NCBI GenBank assembly: GCA_002708935.1
Contig: PAPO01000014.1
Location: forward strand, 47,995 to 111,994
Length of the DNA: 64,000 nucleotides
Reading direction: 5' to 3'
From: Acidimicrobiaceae bacterium
GTDB lineage: Bacteria; Actinomycetota; Acidimicrobiia; Acidimicrobiales; Poriferisodalaceae
This document shows, one piece after another, positions 30,778 to 40,066 of this stretch. Positions within the stretch are counted from its first letter, which is position 1, and each line of letters starts with the position of its first letter. The translations under genes were made by a program, and so were the position numbers. Under the pieces are notes generated by a model. The model was not told the DNA's origin. It was given only the letters and a program-made list of their open reading frames with translations, and made no database searches.

Positions 30778-31488
30778 ATGACTTTTCTCGACGAATGCAT
30801 GGAATTCGCGTCCGATGCTTGGTCCGCCTTCGAGCATCATCCATGGATTGACGCACTTTTCGACAACCAGTTGGACGAAGACCGCTTCGAATACTGGTTA
30901 GCGCAAGATTTACCGTATCTCGGGCAACACATCACCGAGGTGGCGTATCCAAAGGTCCCGCCCGGAAATCCTTTAATAGAACTCGAACAGGAGTATTCGA
31001 GACGCTCAGATGACGGTCGGGTTGAGCTGAAACTATTAGACAAAGTTGGGCCATTTGGGAGCTCCAGATGGGCAGCGCGTCCTCGTCGTGATGCCTTTCT
31101 TAACTTTTGGGTGCGAACCATTCACGAAGGATCTTTCGGCGACATATGTGCAGCGCTCTACGTCTGTTACTCCTTCGATAAGACTTTTGGAGAACGCTAC
31201 GAGAAAGAAAAACCAACAGATTTGCCTGATTTACAAAACGAATGGCTCCAACAATGGGTGGATCCTTTCTACGTAAAGCTGCGACTAGCGACAGAGCAAG
31301 GGCTAAACGAAGCTGGCGCCCACTCAACTCCTTACCAGCAAGACACAATGAAGTGGCTCTTTCTGCGGGGCATCCAATATCAAATTGGGACCTTTGATGC
31401 AGCGTGGGAACTGTCAGATCCTTGGCCAGGAGAAAGTGGGCCTCAAGCGGTCATGTCAAATATCCCTGACGGATTGTCTAATTCTTAG
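30778..31488 (+). CDS. TenA/thiaminase II family protein
   Basis: HPWIDALFDNQLDEDRFEYWLAQDLPYL, CAALYVCYSFDKTFGERY; GGAG RBS. Confidence 0.75.
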   Translation: MTFLDECMEFASDAWSAFEHHPWIDALFDNQLDEDRFEYWLAQDLPYLGQHITEVAYPKVPPGNPLIELEQEYSRRSDDGRVELKLLDKVGPFGSSRWAARPRRDAFLNFWVRTIHEGSFGDICAALYVCYSFDKTFGERYEKEKPTDLPDLQNEWLQQWVDPFYVKLRLATEQGLNEAGAHSTPYQQDTMKWLFLRGIQYQIGTFDAAWELSDPWPGESGPQAVMSNIPDGLSNS

Positions 31489-31558
31489 AATTCGCCGAGC
31501 CCGACTCGAGTCGTCAAGGTTGGCTTCAACCAACTCAGAACCATTTGATCATGCGCTA

Positions 31559-33397
31559 TCAAATCTGATCCACCTCAGCTTCTGACGCGCCGGCAAGCAG
31601 TTCGAAGCCCGGTCCTCGATCAAAGAACTTTAAAGATCCGCGTTCTTTAACCATGGCTTCCCGAAGGGCCTGAGTTTCCGCCAGATCAACTTCCGGCACC
31701 TCGGAGTGGCTAACAAAAACAACGCCATAGTCGTCCTTCGCGGCCTGCTGAGAAACTTTCCCTTGGAGTACGTCTAACTGGACTAAAGAAGTATCTCTCT
31801 CAAGCGGGTCGCCCCAGCCGCCGCCGCCAGTTGTCTCCACGCGAATGAGTGCCCCAGGGTCAATCGGCTCTCTATCGCACAAACCCTCCATAACCTGCTC
31901 GTCGTCGGAACCGGGGTTGATTGTCACTTTGAATGGCGCGCCTGCCTTACCCCCGTTTAGACCCCAACAAGAAAGAATCGAGCGATCCGCAATCGACATA
32001 AACTTTGCATCGTCAGCCAACACCCGGATTTCTTTCTGGTAACCCAAGCCTCCTCGGTACTTGCCTGCGCCTCCAGAATCTGCGGCTAAGCCGAGTGTTT
32101 CAATTCGAACAGGAAAGCGTCCCTCGACAAACTCAGCCGGAAGATTTTTGGAGTCGGGAACGACATGGATAGCGTCGCTACCATCAGCGTAATAACGCCC
32201 TCCGGAGCCTCCCCCTAGGATTTCGCGACTGAAGAACCAATCACCGTCTTGGTCTAATCCCTCAATGCCTGTGTAACGAATTGTTTCCTGATCAGCAGGC
32301 ATTCGGCCGCCAGTTGCTTTCGCTAGAACCCCTGCAAGAACCCCTAAGAGTCGCAGAATGACAAACGTCCTGGCATTTGTTGGGGCTGGGAATACTGGCG
32401 TAACGAGGGTTCCGGGCGGGGGGAACTTAATCTCAAAGAGGGGCACAACCCCCTCGTTGACATCTAATTCAGCCATTCGTTCGGGTGTGTCAGCCAGATT
32501 TCTGAGAATCGGTGCAAGCCATTTCTTAAGAAAAACCCCGTCCGCATAATCACCAGCGTGGTTAATGGGTCCTTTTGCTTGTGGGCTAGTCCCATTTAAA
32601 TCAAGTATCAATTTCTCCGGCGTTTTAGTCAGAGTAATCCTCTGGCAATGAAGCTTCGGCGGGTCGACCCCATCGTGTTCTGCGTAGTCCTCCCACGTCC
32701 AAGAACCCTCTGGAATCTTGGCGAGGATTTCTCTTCGGAAGGTCTCCGTCGTACGGTCAATGATGGCATCGAAGCATGCCGTAACAAGCTCAACTCCATA
32801 CCGTTCGAATAATTCTGCCAAACGGTCTGCGCCCATCCTGCAAGCGGAACATTCGGCATCAAGATCGCCCGCCAAACTCTCCGGTAGACGAGTGTTACGC
32901 GTCATGATTCTTAAAGCAGCTTCATTAGCAATTCCCTGGTCGTAGAGCTTGATAGGCGGGACCATCAAACCTTCTTCGAAGACCGACAAAGCATCACTGG
33001 GCATCGATCCCGGTACTTTCCCCCCAATGTCGTCGTGGTGGCCAAATGCCTGCACGAAGGCCACCACCTGCCCCTCAGCGAAAACCGGCACCGTGACACA
33101 AAGGTCAGGAAGATGTCCAATGCCACCTTCGGAAAGATAAACATCGTTGTGGAAATAGATGTCACCAGGTCGCATCGACTCAATAGGAAAGTCACGAAGG
33201 ACCGGATCAACTAACGCTGAGTACGACCGCCCAGTTAACTTTCGCATTCGCGCATCGTGAATACCTGCGCGAAAGTCATGTTGATCTCTGATCATGGGCG
33301 ACCGCGCTGTACGACCAATGGCGTCTTCAACTTCGGCCTCTACCGAGGCGAGGGTTCCTTCGACAATTTCAACAACGATCGGGTCAACCTCCTTCAT
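31559..33397 (-). CDS. Hydantoinase B/oxoprolinase family protein
   Basis: DPIVVEIVEGTLASVEAEVEDAIGRTARSPMIRDQHDF, GDIYFHNDVYLSEGGIGHLPD, GGSGGRYYADG, GGGGWGDPLERD. Confidence 0.9.
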   Translation of the reverse strand: MKEVDPIVVEIVEGTLASVEAEVEDAIGRTARSPMIRDQHDFRAGIHDARMRKLTGRSYSALVDPVLRDFPIESMRPGDIYFHNDVYLSEGGIGHLPDLCVTVPVFAEGQVVAFVQAFGHHDDIGGKVPGSMPSDALSVFEEGLMVPPIKLYDQGIANEAALRIMTRNTRLPESLAGDLDAECSACRMGADRLAELFERYGVELVTACFDAIIDRTTETFRREILAKIPEGSWTWEDYAEHDGVDPPKLHCQRITLTKTPEKLILDLNGTSPQAKGPINHAGDYADGVFLKKWLAPILRNLADTPERMAELDVNEGVVPLFEIKFPPPGTLVTPVFPAPTNARTFVILRLLGVLAGVLAKATGGRMPADQETIRYTGIEGLDQDGDWFFSREILGGGSGGRYYADGSDAIHVVPDSKNLPAEFVEGRFPVRIETLGLAADSGGAGKYRGGLGYQKEIRVLADDAKFMSIADRSILSCWGLNGGKAGAPFKVTINPGSDDEQVMEGLCDREPIDPGALIRVETTGGGGWGDPLERDTSLVQLDVLQGKVSQQAAKDDYGVVFVSHSEVPEVDLAETQALREAMVKERGSLKFFDRGPGFELLAGASEAEVDQI

Positions 33398-35465
33398 TAG
33401 AGCCTCCTTTGAGCTTGATCGGCTTGATAACCAGGTTTCCTAAAGAATCAACTACGGCCTCGAAGTCTGGCGCCAAGGGGGTGGTAGAACCAAACTCCTC
33501 AATTATCGCAGGTCCCCGAACAGTGTCACCTTTACCAAGTGTCGACCGGTCGAAAACTGGGACGTTCTTCCACTCACCGAAATAAACGTCGCGCCGATCG
33601 GTTGCTTCTGCACCCGTGCCAATATCAATCGCTTGTGGGTTGGGTCGCTCAATTGGTCCAAACGATGTGGCTCTTAAGTTCACCCATTCAACTACTACTT
33701 CAGGCCGATCTCGATAACAGTATCCATACAGACGCTCATGCTCATCATGAAAACTCCCTAAAACTTGGGGTATAAAAGATTCGTCTATTGGTCCGCTAGG
33801 CGCGCTTGTCTGAACCTCGAACGCCTGTCCCTCATATCTCAGGTCGACCCAACGGGCAAGGCGCTGATCTGCCTTGGCATATCCCTGATCTGCTAACGCT
33901 GATGCTGCACGTTGCTCAAGAACCGAGAAAGTTGCTTCAAGTTCCTGTCTAGATAGCTCGCCATCAGTTTGGGCGATTGTTTGAACCTCGTCATGACGCA
34001 AATCCACTACTAGAAGTCCATACGCGCTCAAATTACCCGGGTCCGGTGGGACGATCGCTGCCTCTAGACCTAATAAGTCGACTAGTCGGCAAGCTTGGAG
34101 TGGCCCCGACCCCCCAAAAGCGCACAAAGCGAAATCTCGAACGTCAAGTCCTTTGCGAACCGTGACCTGCCTTATTGCGTTCGCTTGATTCCAAGCTGCT
34201 ATTTCCAACACTCCAGAGGCACATTCTTCAAGCGTCAGTCCGAGATCGGCAGCTAATGCCTCAAGCCCATGAGATGCCTTTTCCCTGTTTAATTGGATGC
34301 CCCCGCCGATCAAATTTGAAGGAATGCGGCCCAAAACAAGATGAGCGTCAGTTACAGCCGGTGATTCGCCCCCTGTGTCGTAACACAACGGACCGGGGGC
34401 CGCTCCAGCAGATTGCGGACCGACCTTGAGACCACCCTCGGGGCTAATCCAAGCTATCGACCCTCCACCAGTACCGACTGTGACAATATCGATCATCGGA
34501 ACTTTCATGGGATGACGTCCGATCGAGCCTTCAGTGGTCAGTGCGGGCTCAGCCCCTTGAACGACGGTGACGTCTGTTGAGGTTCCTCCTCCATCAAGCG
34601 CCAGTACTTGTTCGAATCCGGCGTGGCGAGCGACTTCTGCAGCGCCTAACGCTCCAGCAGCAGGTCCAGACAAAACTGTCGTAATCGGCTGATCTCCCAC
34701 GGCTTCAGACGAAATAATCCCTCCATTGCTTTTCATGACGTAGAACGCTGGGGGTTCAGAATCGCTAATAAGTTCAAGCCGGTCACTGATGCTTGAGATG
34801 TATTCAACCACTCGGTCTTTTACGAATGCATCGACGAGAGTGGTCACCGACCTTTCGTATTCGCGGTACTCACGAAGAACTTGCGAGCTAATCGAAACAG
34901 TGACATCCGGGAACACTTCAGAGATGATCTCCTGGACTCGTTCTTCGTGAGACGAGTTGAGATAGGAATGGAGTAAACACACTCCGATTGAACGAACTCC
35001 GTTGTCCCGGAAGAACCTTGCCGCGGCTACCACGCTCTCTTCGTCGAGTTCTTCGACTACTTCTCCTCGCGCGTCAAGACGTTCCGACACTTCTTGAACG
35101 AGGTGAAGTGGAACGATTCTGTCTGGTTTGACCCAGAAGTATGAGTTGCCATATCCATCTGGGACACTTTGCCGAGCAATTTCTAATACGTGTCGAAATC
35201 CTTGAGTCGTGATCAAACCCAGACCACTCATATCATCTTCGAGCAACGAGTTAGTCGCAACTGTCGTACCGTGACTGACGGTCGAAACTTCATCAGACAC
35301 GAGAGTCGCTTGATCGAGTATCAGCCGGATACCTTCGACAAAAGCTTCTGCGGGGTTCGAGGGGACTGACGGAGTCTTGGTCGCATGCAGCTCACCCGTC
35401 GCTTCATTAAACGCCACAACGTCCGTGAAAGTTCCGCCAGTATCGATACCAATTCGGACTGTCAT
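33384..35465 (-). CDS. Hydantoinase A/oxoprolinase family protein
   Basis: RIGIDTGGTFTDVV, VSHGTTVATNSLLE, SGPAAGALGAAEVA, DGGGTSTDVTVV. Confidence 0.9.
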   Translation of the reverse strand: MTVRIGIDTGGTFTDVVAFNEATGELHATKTPSVPSNPAEAFVEGIRLILDQATLVSDEVSTVSHGTTVATNSLLEDDMSGLGLITTQGFRHVLEIARQSVPDGYGNSYFWVKPDRIVPLHLVQEVSERLDARGEVVEELDEESVVAAARFFRDNGVRSIGVCLLHSYLNSSHEERVQEIISEVFPDVTVSISSQVLREYREYERSVTTLVDAFVKDRVVEYISSISDRLELISDSEPPAFYVMKSNGGIISSEAVGDQPITTVLSGPAAGALGAAEVARHAGFEQVLALDGGGTSTDVTVVQGAEPALTTEGSIGRHPMKVPMIDIVTVGTGGGSIAWISPEGGLKVGPQSAGAAPGPLCYDTGGESPAVTDAHLVLGRIPSNLIGGGIQLNREKASHGLEALAADLGLTLEECASGVLEIAAWNQANAIRQVTVRKGLDVRDFALCAFGGSGPLQACRLVDLLGLEAAIVPPDPGNLSAYGLLVVDLRHDEVQTIAQTDGELSRQELEATFSVLEQRAASALADQGYAKADQRLARWVDLRYEGQAFEVQTSAPSGPIDESFIPQVLGSFHDEHERLYGYCYRDRPEVVVEWVNLRATSFGPIERPNPQAIDIGTGAEATDRRDVYFGEWKNVPVFDRSTLGKGDTVRGPAIIEEFGSTTPLAPDFEAVVDSLGNLVIKPIKLKGGSNEGG

Positions 35466-36871
35466 AAACTGTCACCTGTCTCTGCTACTGCCACTAAGGC
35501 CTGTTCAAAACAAGACATCGGAGGCTCTACTAGGCCTGCACCAACTTGGCCTGTTCCAGCTTCTTTACCCGCCATGCCGGTATTAACTGCGGGGAGAATC
35601 TGGGTCGACACTACTTTCGCGACGTCAATGCCAGTCGGGGTGCCACGAAAGTCCAAAGAAGCAATTTGTAGGTGTGGATTTTCTGCGAGCGTAATCTCAT
35701 ACATTTGATGGGTCTTTTGGTGCGCTAGTTCCACGGATCCTCCTACAAATCGGACGATAGCCGGAGCACAGGCCATTGCGAAGCCACCAATCCCGTATGT
35801 TTCCATAATGGTTGAGTCACCAATATCGGGATTGATGTCTTTGTCGGAAAACCCTGGGAATAAGATTCCTTCAGGCGTGTTTGCTGGGGCTGTGAACCAT
35901 TGATCTCCGGCTCCACTGACTTGAATTCCAAACTCAGTTCCATTGCGAGCCATGGCCACCACCATTGTCGAACCCGGTATGTTCCGAGCGGCGTCTGCGG
36001 ATGCTTTGGCGGCGGGCATCACCATATTTAAAACAAAATGTTCGTTTCCGTTTATAAAATCAAAAACCTGCGAAATTTCCGCACTGCTGACGTCGCATTG
36101 CGCAATCGAAGACGACATTTCGCGGAGAAACAAGGCTGACCCCGCACGATTTCGGTTGTGGCCTTCGTCTCCCATTTGGAGAGACTGAGCAAGTAACGCC
36201 CGCACATCAAAGGGACCCTGTCGGGCAAAAGCTTCTGAAAGGATTGGAGCGAGACGTGAGTTAATCCACCGAAGGCGATCAATTACCTCGGGCGAATATG
36301 CGCCCATTCGCAGGACCTTGCCGAGTCCTTCGTTGAGGTTCGAGTAGGCGACTTGCTGATTTACTTCGTCTCGCACTTCATACAGCGACATTGAAGAGCT
36401 AATGACCCCCGCCATAGGCCCTACCGCCCCCCGGCTATGGCACGGCAAGAGTTCAATCTCATTTGCTTCACAAAGTTGCCAAGCTTCATCGGCATCGGCA
36501 GCTTCGCCTTCTAACAGGAGCGCTCCCACGAGAGCACCTCTTAACGGCCCGGACGCGTCTTGCCACGAAATTGGTGGACCAGAGTGCAGGAACTGTCGCC
36601 TTTCGAGGCCAAGCGCCTGGTGGGCTGTCGTCACACCAACTACTTCCGGGCGCGCTTCGATCATCGCTTGAACTGCTTGTTGGTTTGCGTTGACTCTTCG
36701 TTGATCGGCAGCGATCTGTGACAAAGAAAGTGCCAATCCGTCACGCGGAGGTTGCCACGCCGCGTCAGCAACCGCAATTCCTTGATCTCGAATGGCATCT
36801 GAAAGAAGTTGAATTCCTACAGCAGAAATTTTTGGGTTACGAAGCAGTCCTGATCCATCTTGTTCCGTCAT
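35462..36871 (-). CDS. DUF1116 protein (YlbE/AllG-like, oxamate carbamoyltransferase subunit homologue)
   Basis: MGDEGHNRNRAGSALFLREM, IMETYGIGGFAMACAPAIVRFVGG, GTPTGIDVAKV...GQVGAG; ATGA overlap with FdrA-like gene. Confidence 0.82.
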   Translation of the reverse strand: MTEQDGSGLLRNPKISAVGIQLLSDAIRDQGIAVADAAWQPPRDGLALSLSQIAADQRRVNANQQAVQAMIEARPEVVGVTTAHQALGLERRQFLHSGPPISWQDASGPLRGALVGALLLEGEAADADEAWQLCEANEIELLPCHSRGAVGPMAGVISSSMSLYEVRDEVNQQVAYSNLNEGLGKVLRMGAYSPEVIDRLRWINSRLAPILSEAFARQGPFDVRALLAQSLQMGDEGHNRNRAGSALFLREMSSSIAQCDVSSAEISQVFDFINGNEHFVLNMVMPAAKASADAARNIPGSTMVVAMARNGTEFGIQVSGAGDQWFTAPANTPEGILFPGFSDKDINPDIGDSTIMETYGIGGFAMACAPAIVRFVGGSVELAHQKTHQMYEITLAENPHLQIASLDFRGTPTGIDVAKVVSTQILPAVNTGMAGKEAGTGQVGAGLVEPPMSCFEQALVAVAETGDSL

Positions 36872-38232
36872 CGAATTACCGCTGCCCTGGTCGCACTTGC
36901 ATTGGACAAATGAACTTCAGCTCCAGCCTGAGTCAGCTGGTTCACTTGTGAATCAAAATTCTGCGGGTCACCGTTTGTCCCGATTAGGGAAACAAAAATA
37001 GGAACCGAAATATCCCCAAGAGCGTCCTTTAATTCCGCCGCTGGATCTGGTGAAGCACCATGGCCGAGGACTACATCGACTAACACTGTTCCTACAGTTT
37101 CATCTCTGCTCACTTCTGCTAGTCGCTCTAGTCGGAGGGTGTTGTCAATCATTGGGTGCGGCCTTCCGACTGTGTATTCATCAGCACCAAGATCCACAAT
37201 TTCAGCTTCGCAGCCCGACGCCTGCGCAATTGCTTGAGCTTCAACAGCTAATGTGCCGCCACTGAATAGTCCAACTAGACGACCACTTCCATTTGGCCGC
37301 TCAATGGCCGGTCCCCATATGGGTGCGGGCGGAAGCTCAAAACTTGCTAGTTCGAGAAGTTGCGCAGTTCCATTGGTGAGGTCTCCCGCCGGGACCCAAA
37401 CAACTGGCTTCGAGAGTTTCGAAGCCGCATCTTCCAACAGCAGCCTGGTTGCGGGACCTACCTCCTTAGCGACTATGCCGATCACTTCCACAGTTGGGTC
37501 GTCGTCCAACATGGCCAGTCCCATCTGGGCGGAGATGCCGCCGATCTCATCCGTGAGGTCTCTCCCTCCGAGTCCCAAGACGTGGCGAACTCCTGCGCCT
37601 GCATGATCACACAATGCGAGCACTTGCTGCGCTCCGGTACCCGATGCGGAAATGAGACCTATTGGGCCTGCGGGTATCACATTTGCGAAACCTAAACCGA
37701 CACCGTCAAGAATCACTGTCCCACAGTCCGGGCCCATGACAAGCAACCCGAGCTCTCTCGCTTGTTTCTTGAGGCTCAACTCATTCTTGATAGCTACGTT
37801 GTCACTGAAGATCACCGGGTGCGTCCCGGCCTCAATCGCTTCAACAGCCTGATAAGCAGCGTGCTCGCCCGGAACTGAAATTAGGGCAACGTCCGATTGC
37901 GAATCTGTGGCTAGACGCCCAAGCGATCTTGGTCGATGATTCAGCGTCTCATCTGCAACAGTGGACTGCCGCGATCGATTCAACAGGTCATCAATCAGTT
38001 GTACACATCGAGAGATGACTTCTTCTTCAGCTCTAAATGCTATGAGCAACTCGCCGCCAGACCCTTCAGGAAATTCGTAGCCAGCGGTCTTAGCTAGCTC
38101 CATATTTAAGGTCGTTGCCATTGCAACTATGGGGTCGCTGATCTCGCTGTCTTGTGAGAGTGTTCTGGTCAGCAGCATCAGTGTTACTGAATCTCGGTAA
38201 ATACCTGCACGGAGTTCTACGTGGTCAATCAC
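36868..38232 (-). CDS. FdrA/AllF-like protein (acyl-CoA synthetase-like; oxamate carbamoyltransferase subunit homologue)
   Basis: YRDSVTLMLLTRTLS, SVPGEHAAYQAVEAIEAG, LLVMGPDCGTVILDGVGLGFAN, LISASGTGAQQV. Confidence 0.85.
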   Translation of the reverse strand: MIDHVELRAGIYRDSVTLMLLTRTLSQDSEISDPIVAMATTLNMELAKTAGYEFPEGSGGELLIAFRAEEEVISRCVQLIDDLLNRSRQSTVADETLNHRPRSLGRLATDSQSDVALISVPGEHAAYQAVEAIEAGTHPVIFSDNVAIKNELSLKKQARELGLLVMGPDCGTVILDGVGLGFANVIPAGPIGLISASGTGAQQVLALCDHAGAGVRHVLGLGGRDLTDEIGGISAQMGLAMLDDDPTVEVIGIVAKEVGPATRLLLEDAASKLSKPVVWVPAGDLTNGTAQLLELASFELPPAPIWGPAIERPNGSGRLVGLFSGGTLAVEAQAIAQASGCEAEIVDLGADEYTVGRPHPMIDNTLRLERLAEVSRDETVGTVLVDVVLGHGASPDPAAELKDALGDISVPIFVSLIGTNGDPQNFDSQVNQLTQAGAEVHLSNASATRAAVIR

Positions 38233-38813
38233 ACTGGCTCACTCTCGAATGAGATATTCAAAGCTAGACGAACACCCTCCATCACGTATCCACCCGAAGT
38301 AGCTCCAAAATTGGCGAGTGACTTTACCGCCTGGCCAAGATCTCCAAAGCCGCCCAGTGCCTCCATCAAATGGAGCACTGGCCGCGCGGCCTGACCTCGA
38401 GACGCATAACGAAGCAATTCGTATGAGTACGCGGTCGTCGCATCTTTTCGGCAAACCTCGTAAAGATCCTTGGAAAGGCTCGGCCTTTCTAAGGCATGAA
38501 ATGTGACCAGCATCCCTAAAACGACGTCATCACCCGCAGGGGTCAGACCCGGACCCCATCCAACGCAAGCCTCAGGCCGCGATGGAAGCTTGGGGAATTG
38601 GGCAAAAGACAAAAACTGGTCAACACATTTCTTGTCAAATTTTGTTCTGGGGCATGTGGGGTTCCACCACCGCCGGGCCACTATTGGCAATTCCACGTCA
38701 AATTCAGTAACAACGCCATTGGGAAACTGATAACCATCGCAAGGTTCATGAATCACAATGGTGTCGGGAGAAGCATCCCGCAACACCAGACTCGCCGCGG
38801 CTACATCAGTCAT
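38229..38813 (-). CDS. DUF2877 protein (YlbF/AllH-like, oxamate carbamoyltransferase subunit homologue)
   Basis: CVGWGPGLTPAGDDVVLGML motif; ATGA overlap with FdrA-like gene. Start placed at the internal ATG 38813, 8-bp overlap with upstream gene. Confidence 0.75.
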   Translation of the reverse strand: MTDVAAASLVLRDASPDTIVIHEPCDGYQFPNGVVTEFDVELPIVARRWWNPTCPRTKFDKKCVDQFLSFAQFPKLPSRPEACVGWGPGLTPAGDDVVLGMLVTFHALERPSLSKDLYEVCRKDATTAYSYELLRYASRGQAARPVLHLMEALGGFGDLGQAVKSLANFGATSGGYVMEGVRLALNISFESEPV

Positions 38814-39918
38814 CAAATAACTCCACAAGCGCTGCCACCGGGCCTCCGCCTGGAGGCCCTTGGTGAAGCGCGGCAACCGACACAAAGACGGCTGGGTCTT
38901 CTACAGCAGCTGCTATAACTCCCCCAACAGCAGCCTTGATTTGCCGATGATGGTGGACGTCGGAATCGTTGAGCATTACTTGGCGATAGCCGCGAAGCAT
39001 CCCTCGAGGGTCAGCTTCTGCCTTAGCAAAAATCTGGACGATGTTGCCGGGGAGATCCTTTGGTAAATGGTTCCCCGATACCGGGAGACCTGCGTTACGG
39101 ATCGCTTCATAAACACCCTCAGAGTCAATCGCGTCTTTCATGACCGAGTGACCGACTCGAAACCTTCCACCCGCTCCAGCTGCGTTTCCCACCACCACAA
39201 TTTGGCCGCAGTCCAATTCAACACCAGATGAGCAGGATGCCACCGTGCAGTACAAGTCAAGATCGTGTCCAATCTGCTCAGCTTCGGGCATATCTATTTC
39301 ACCGAGCGCAACCGCGACTCCAAGCGCCGCCGTCCCATTAGAAATAGCCATCGATTCCAAAGGCTCATGGGTGAACACTGTCTTGCCGCGACGGGCAGCA
39401 TCATTTATCGATTCCATCGTTAAGAGAGGAGTCTTGGTCTGAACAAAATGGACATCACTGGGATTCGAGATACCTGCTTGATCCATTGCGACACGCACAC
39501 CATCAGCAATCACGTTGACCATCTTTGGTCTACCTATGTCCTCAGGCTTTATCGAATCACTCATTGAAATCCCGACTGAAAGTCGGGGAGGGCCATCCGG
39601 TTCGGGGGTTATGCCATCTTGGGTGAAAATTACTGCGTTGGGGCAGAGCACACCATCAGTCCCTCCAGACCAAGCCATCGGAATTTGCTCAATTTCTGCG
39701 GTCGAGCGACTGCCTGAACTCAAAAGCGTTGAGCGAAAAGCTTGGTCTGCCAAAATTCTGGTGTAGTCATTGACCCCCCCATTGCCTTCTGTTTTCCCAA
39801 CAACGGCAATCACATGGTCGGGATTAATTTCCCCATCCAATATCAAGGTTTCAAGACCACTCGAATCTGATACCCCTCCGAGTAGCACCTTGTGAGCAGC
39901 GAACGGCATGCTACGCAC
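38806..39918 (-). CDS. Ring-opening amidohydrolase (barbiturase/cyanuric acid hydrolase family)
   Basis: VVGKTEGNGGVNDYTR, WSGGTDGVLCPN, TKTPLLT, SMAISNGTAALGVAVALGE, ASCSSGVELDCGQIVVVGN, GHSVMKDAID: repeated SGGT/SNGT/SCSSG elements of this family. Confidence 0.85.
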   Translation of the reverse strand: MRSMPFAAHKVLLGGVSDSSGLETLILDGEINPDHVIAVVGKTEGNGGVNDYTRILADQAFRSTLLSSGSRSTAEIEQIPMAWSGGTDGVLCPNAVIFTQDGITPEPDGPPRLSVGISMSDSIKPEDIGRPKMVNVIADGVRVAMDQAGISNPSDVHFVQTKTPLLTMESINDAARRGKTVFTHEPLESMAISNGTAALGVAVALGEIDMPEAEQIGHDLDLYCTVASCSSGVELDCGQIVVVGNAAGAGGRFRVGHSVMKDAIDSEGVYEAIRNAGLPVSGNHLPKDLPGNIVQIFAKAEADPRGMLRGYRQVMLNDSDVHHHRQIKAAVGGVIAAAVEDPAVFVSVAALHQGPPGGGPVAALVELFDD

Positions 39919-40066
39919 CTCCCTCTCAAAGCAGGTTCAGTATTCCGTCCGGCATCTTAATTTGGGCAGTACAGATGCGCCCAAGTTTTCAGATTTCACA
40001 CAACGAATCGAGAAGTGTCCAACGAACGGCGCCGACTGTTACCCAGATCCCTAAATCTGAACTCAA

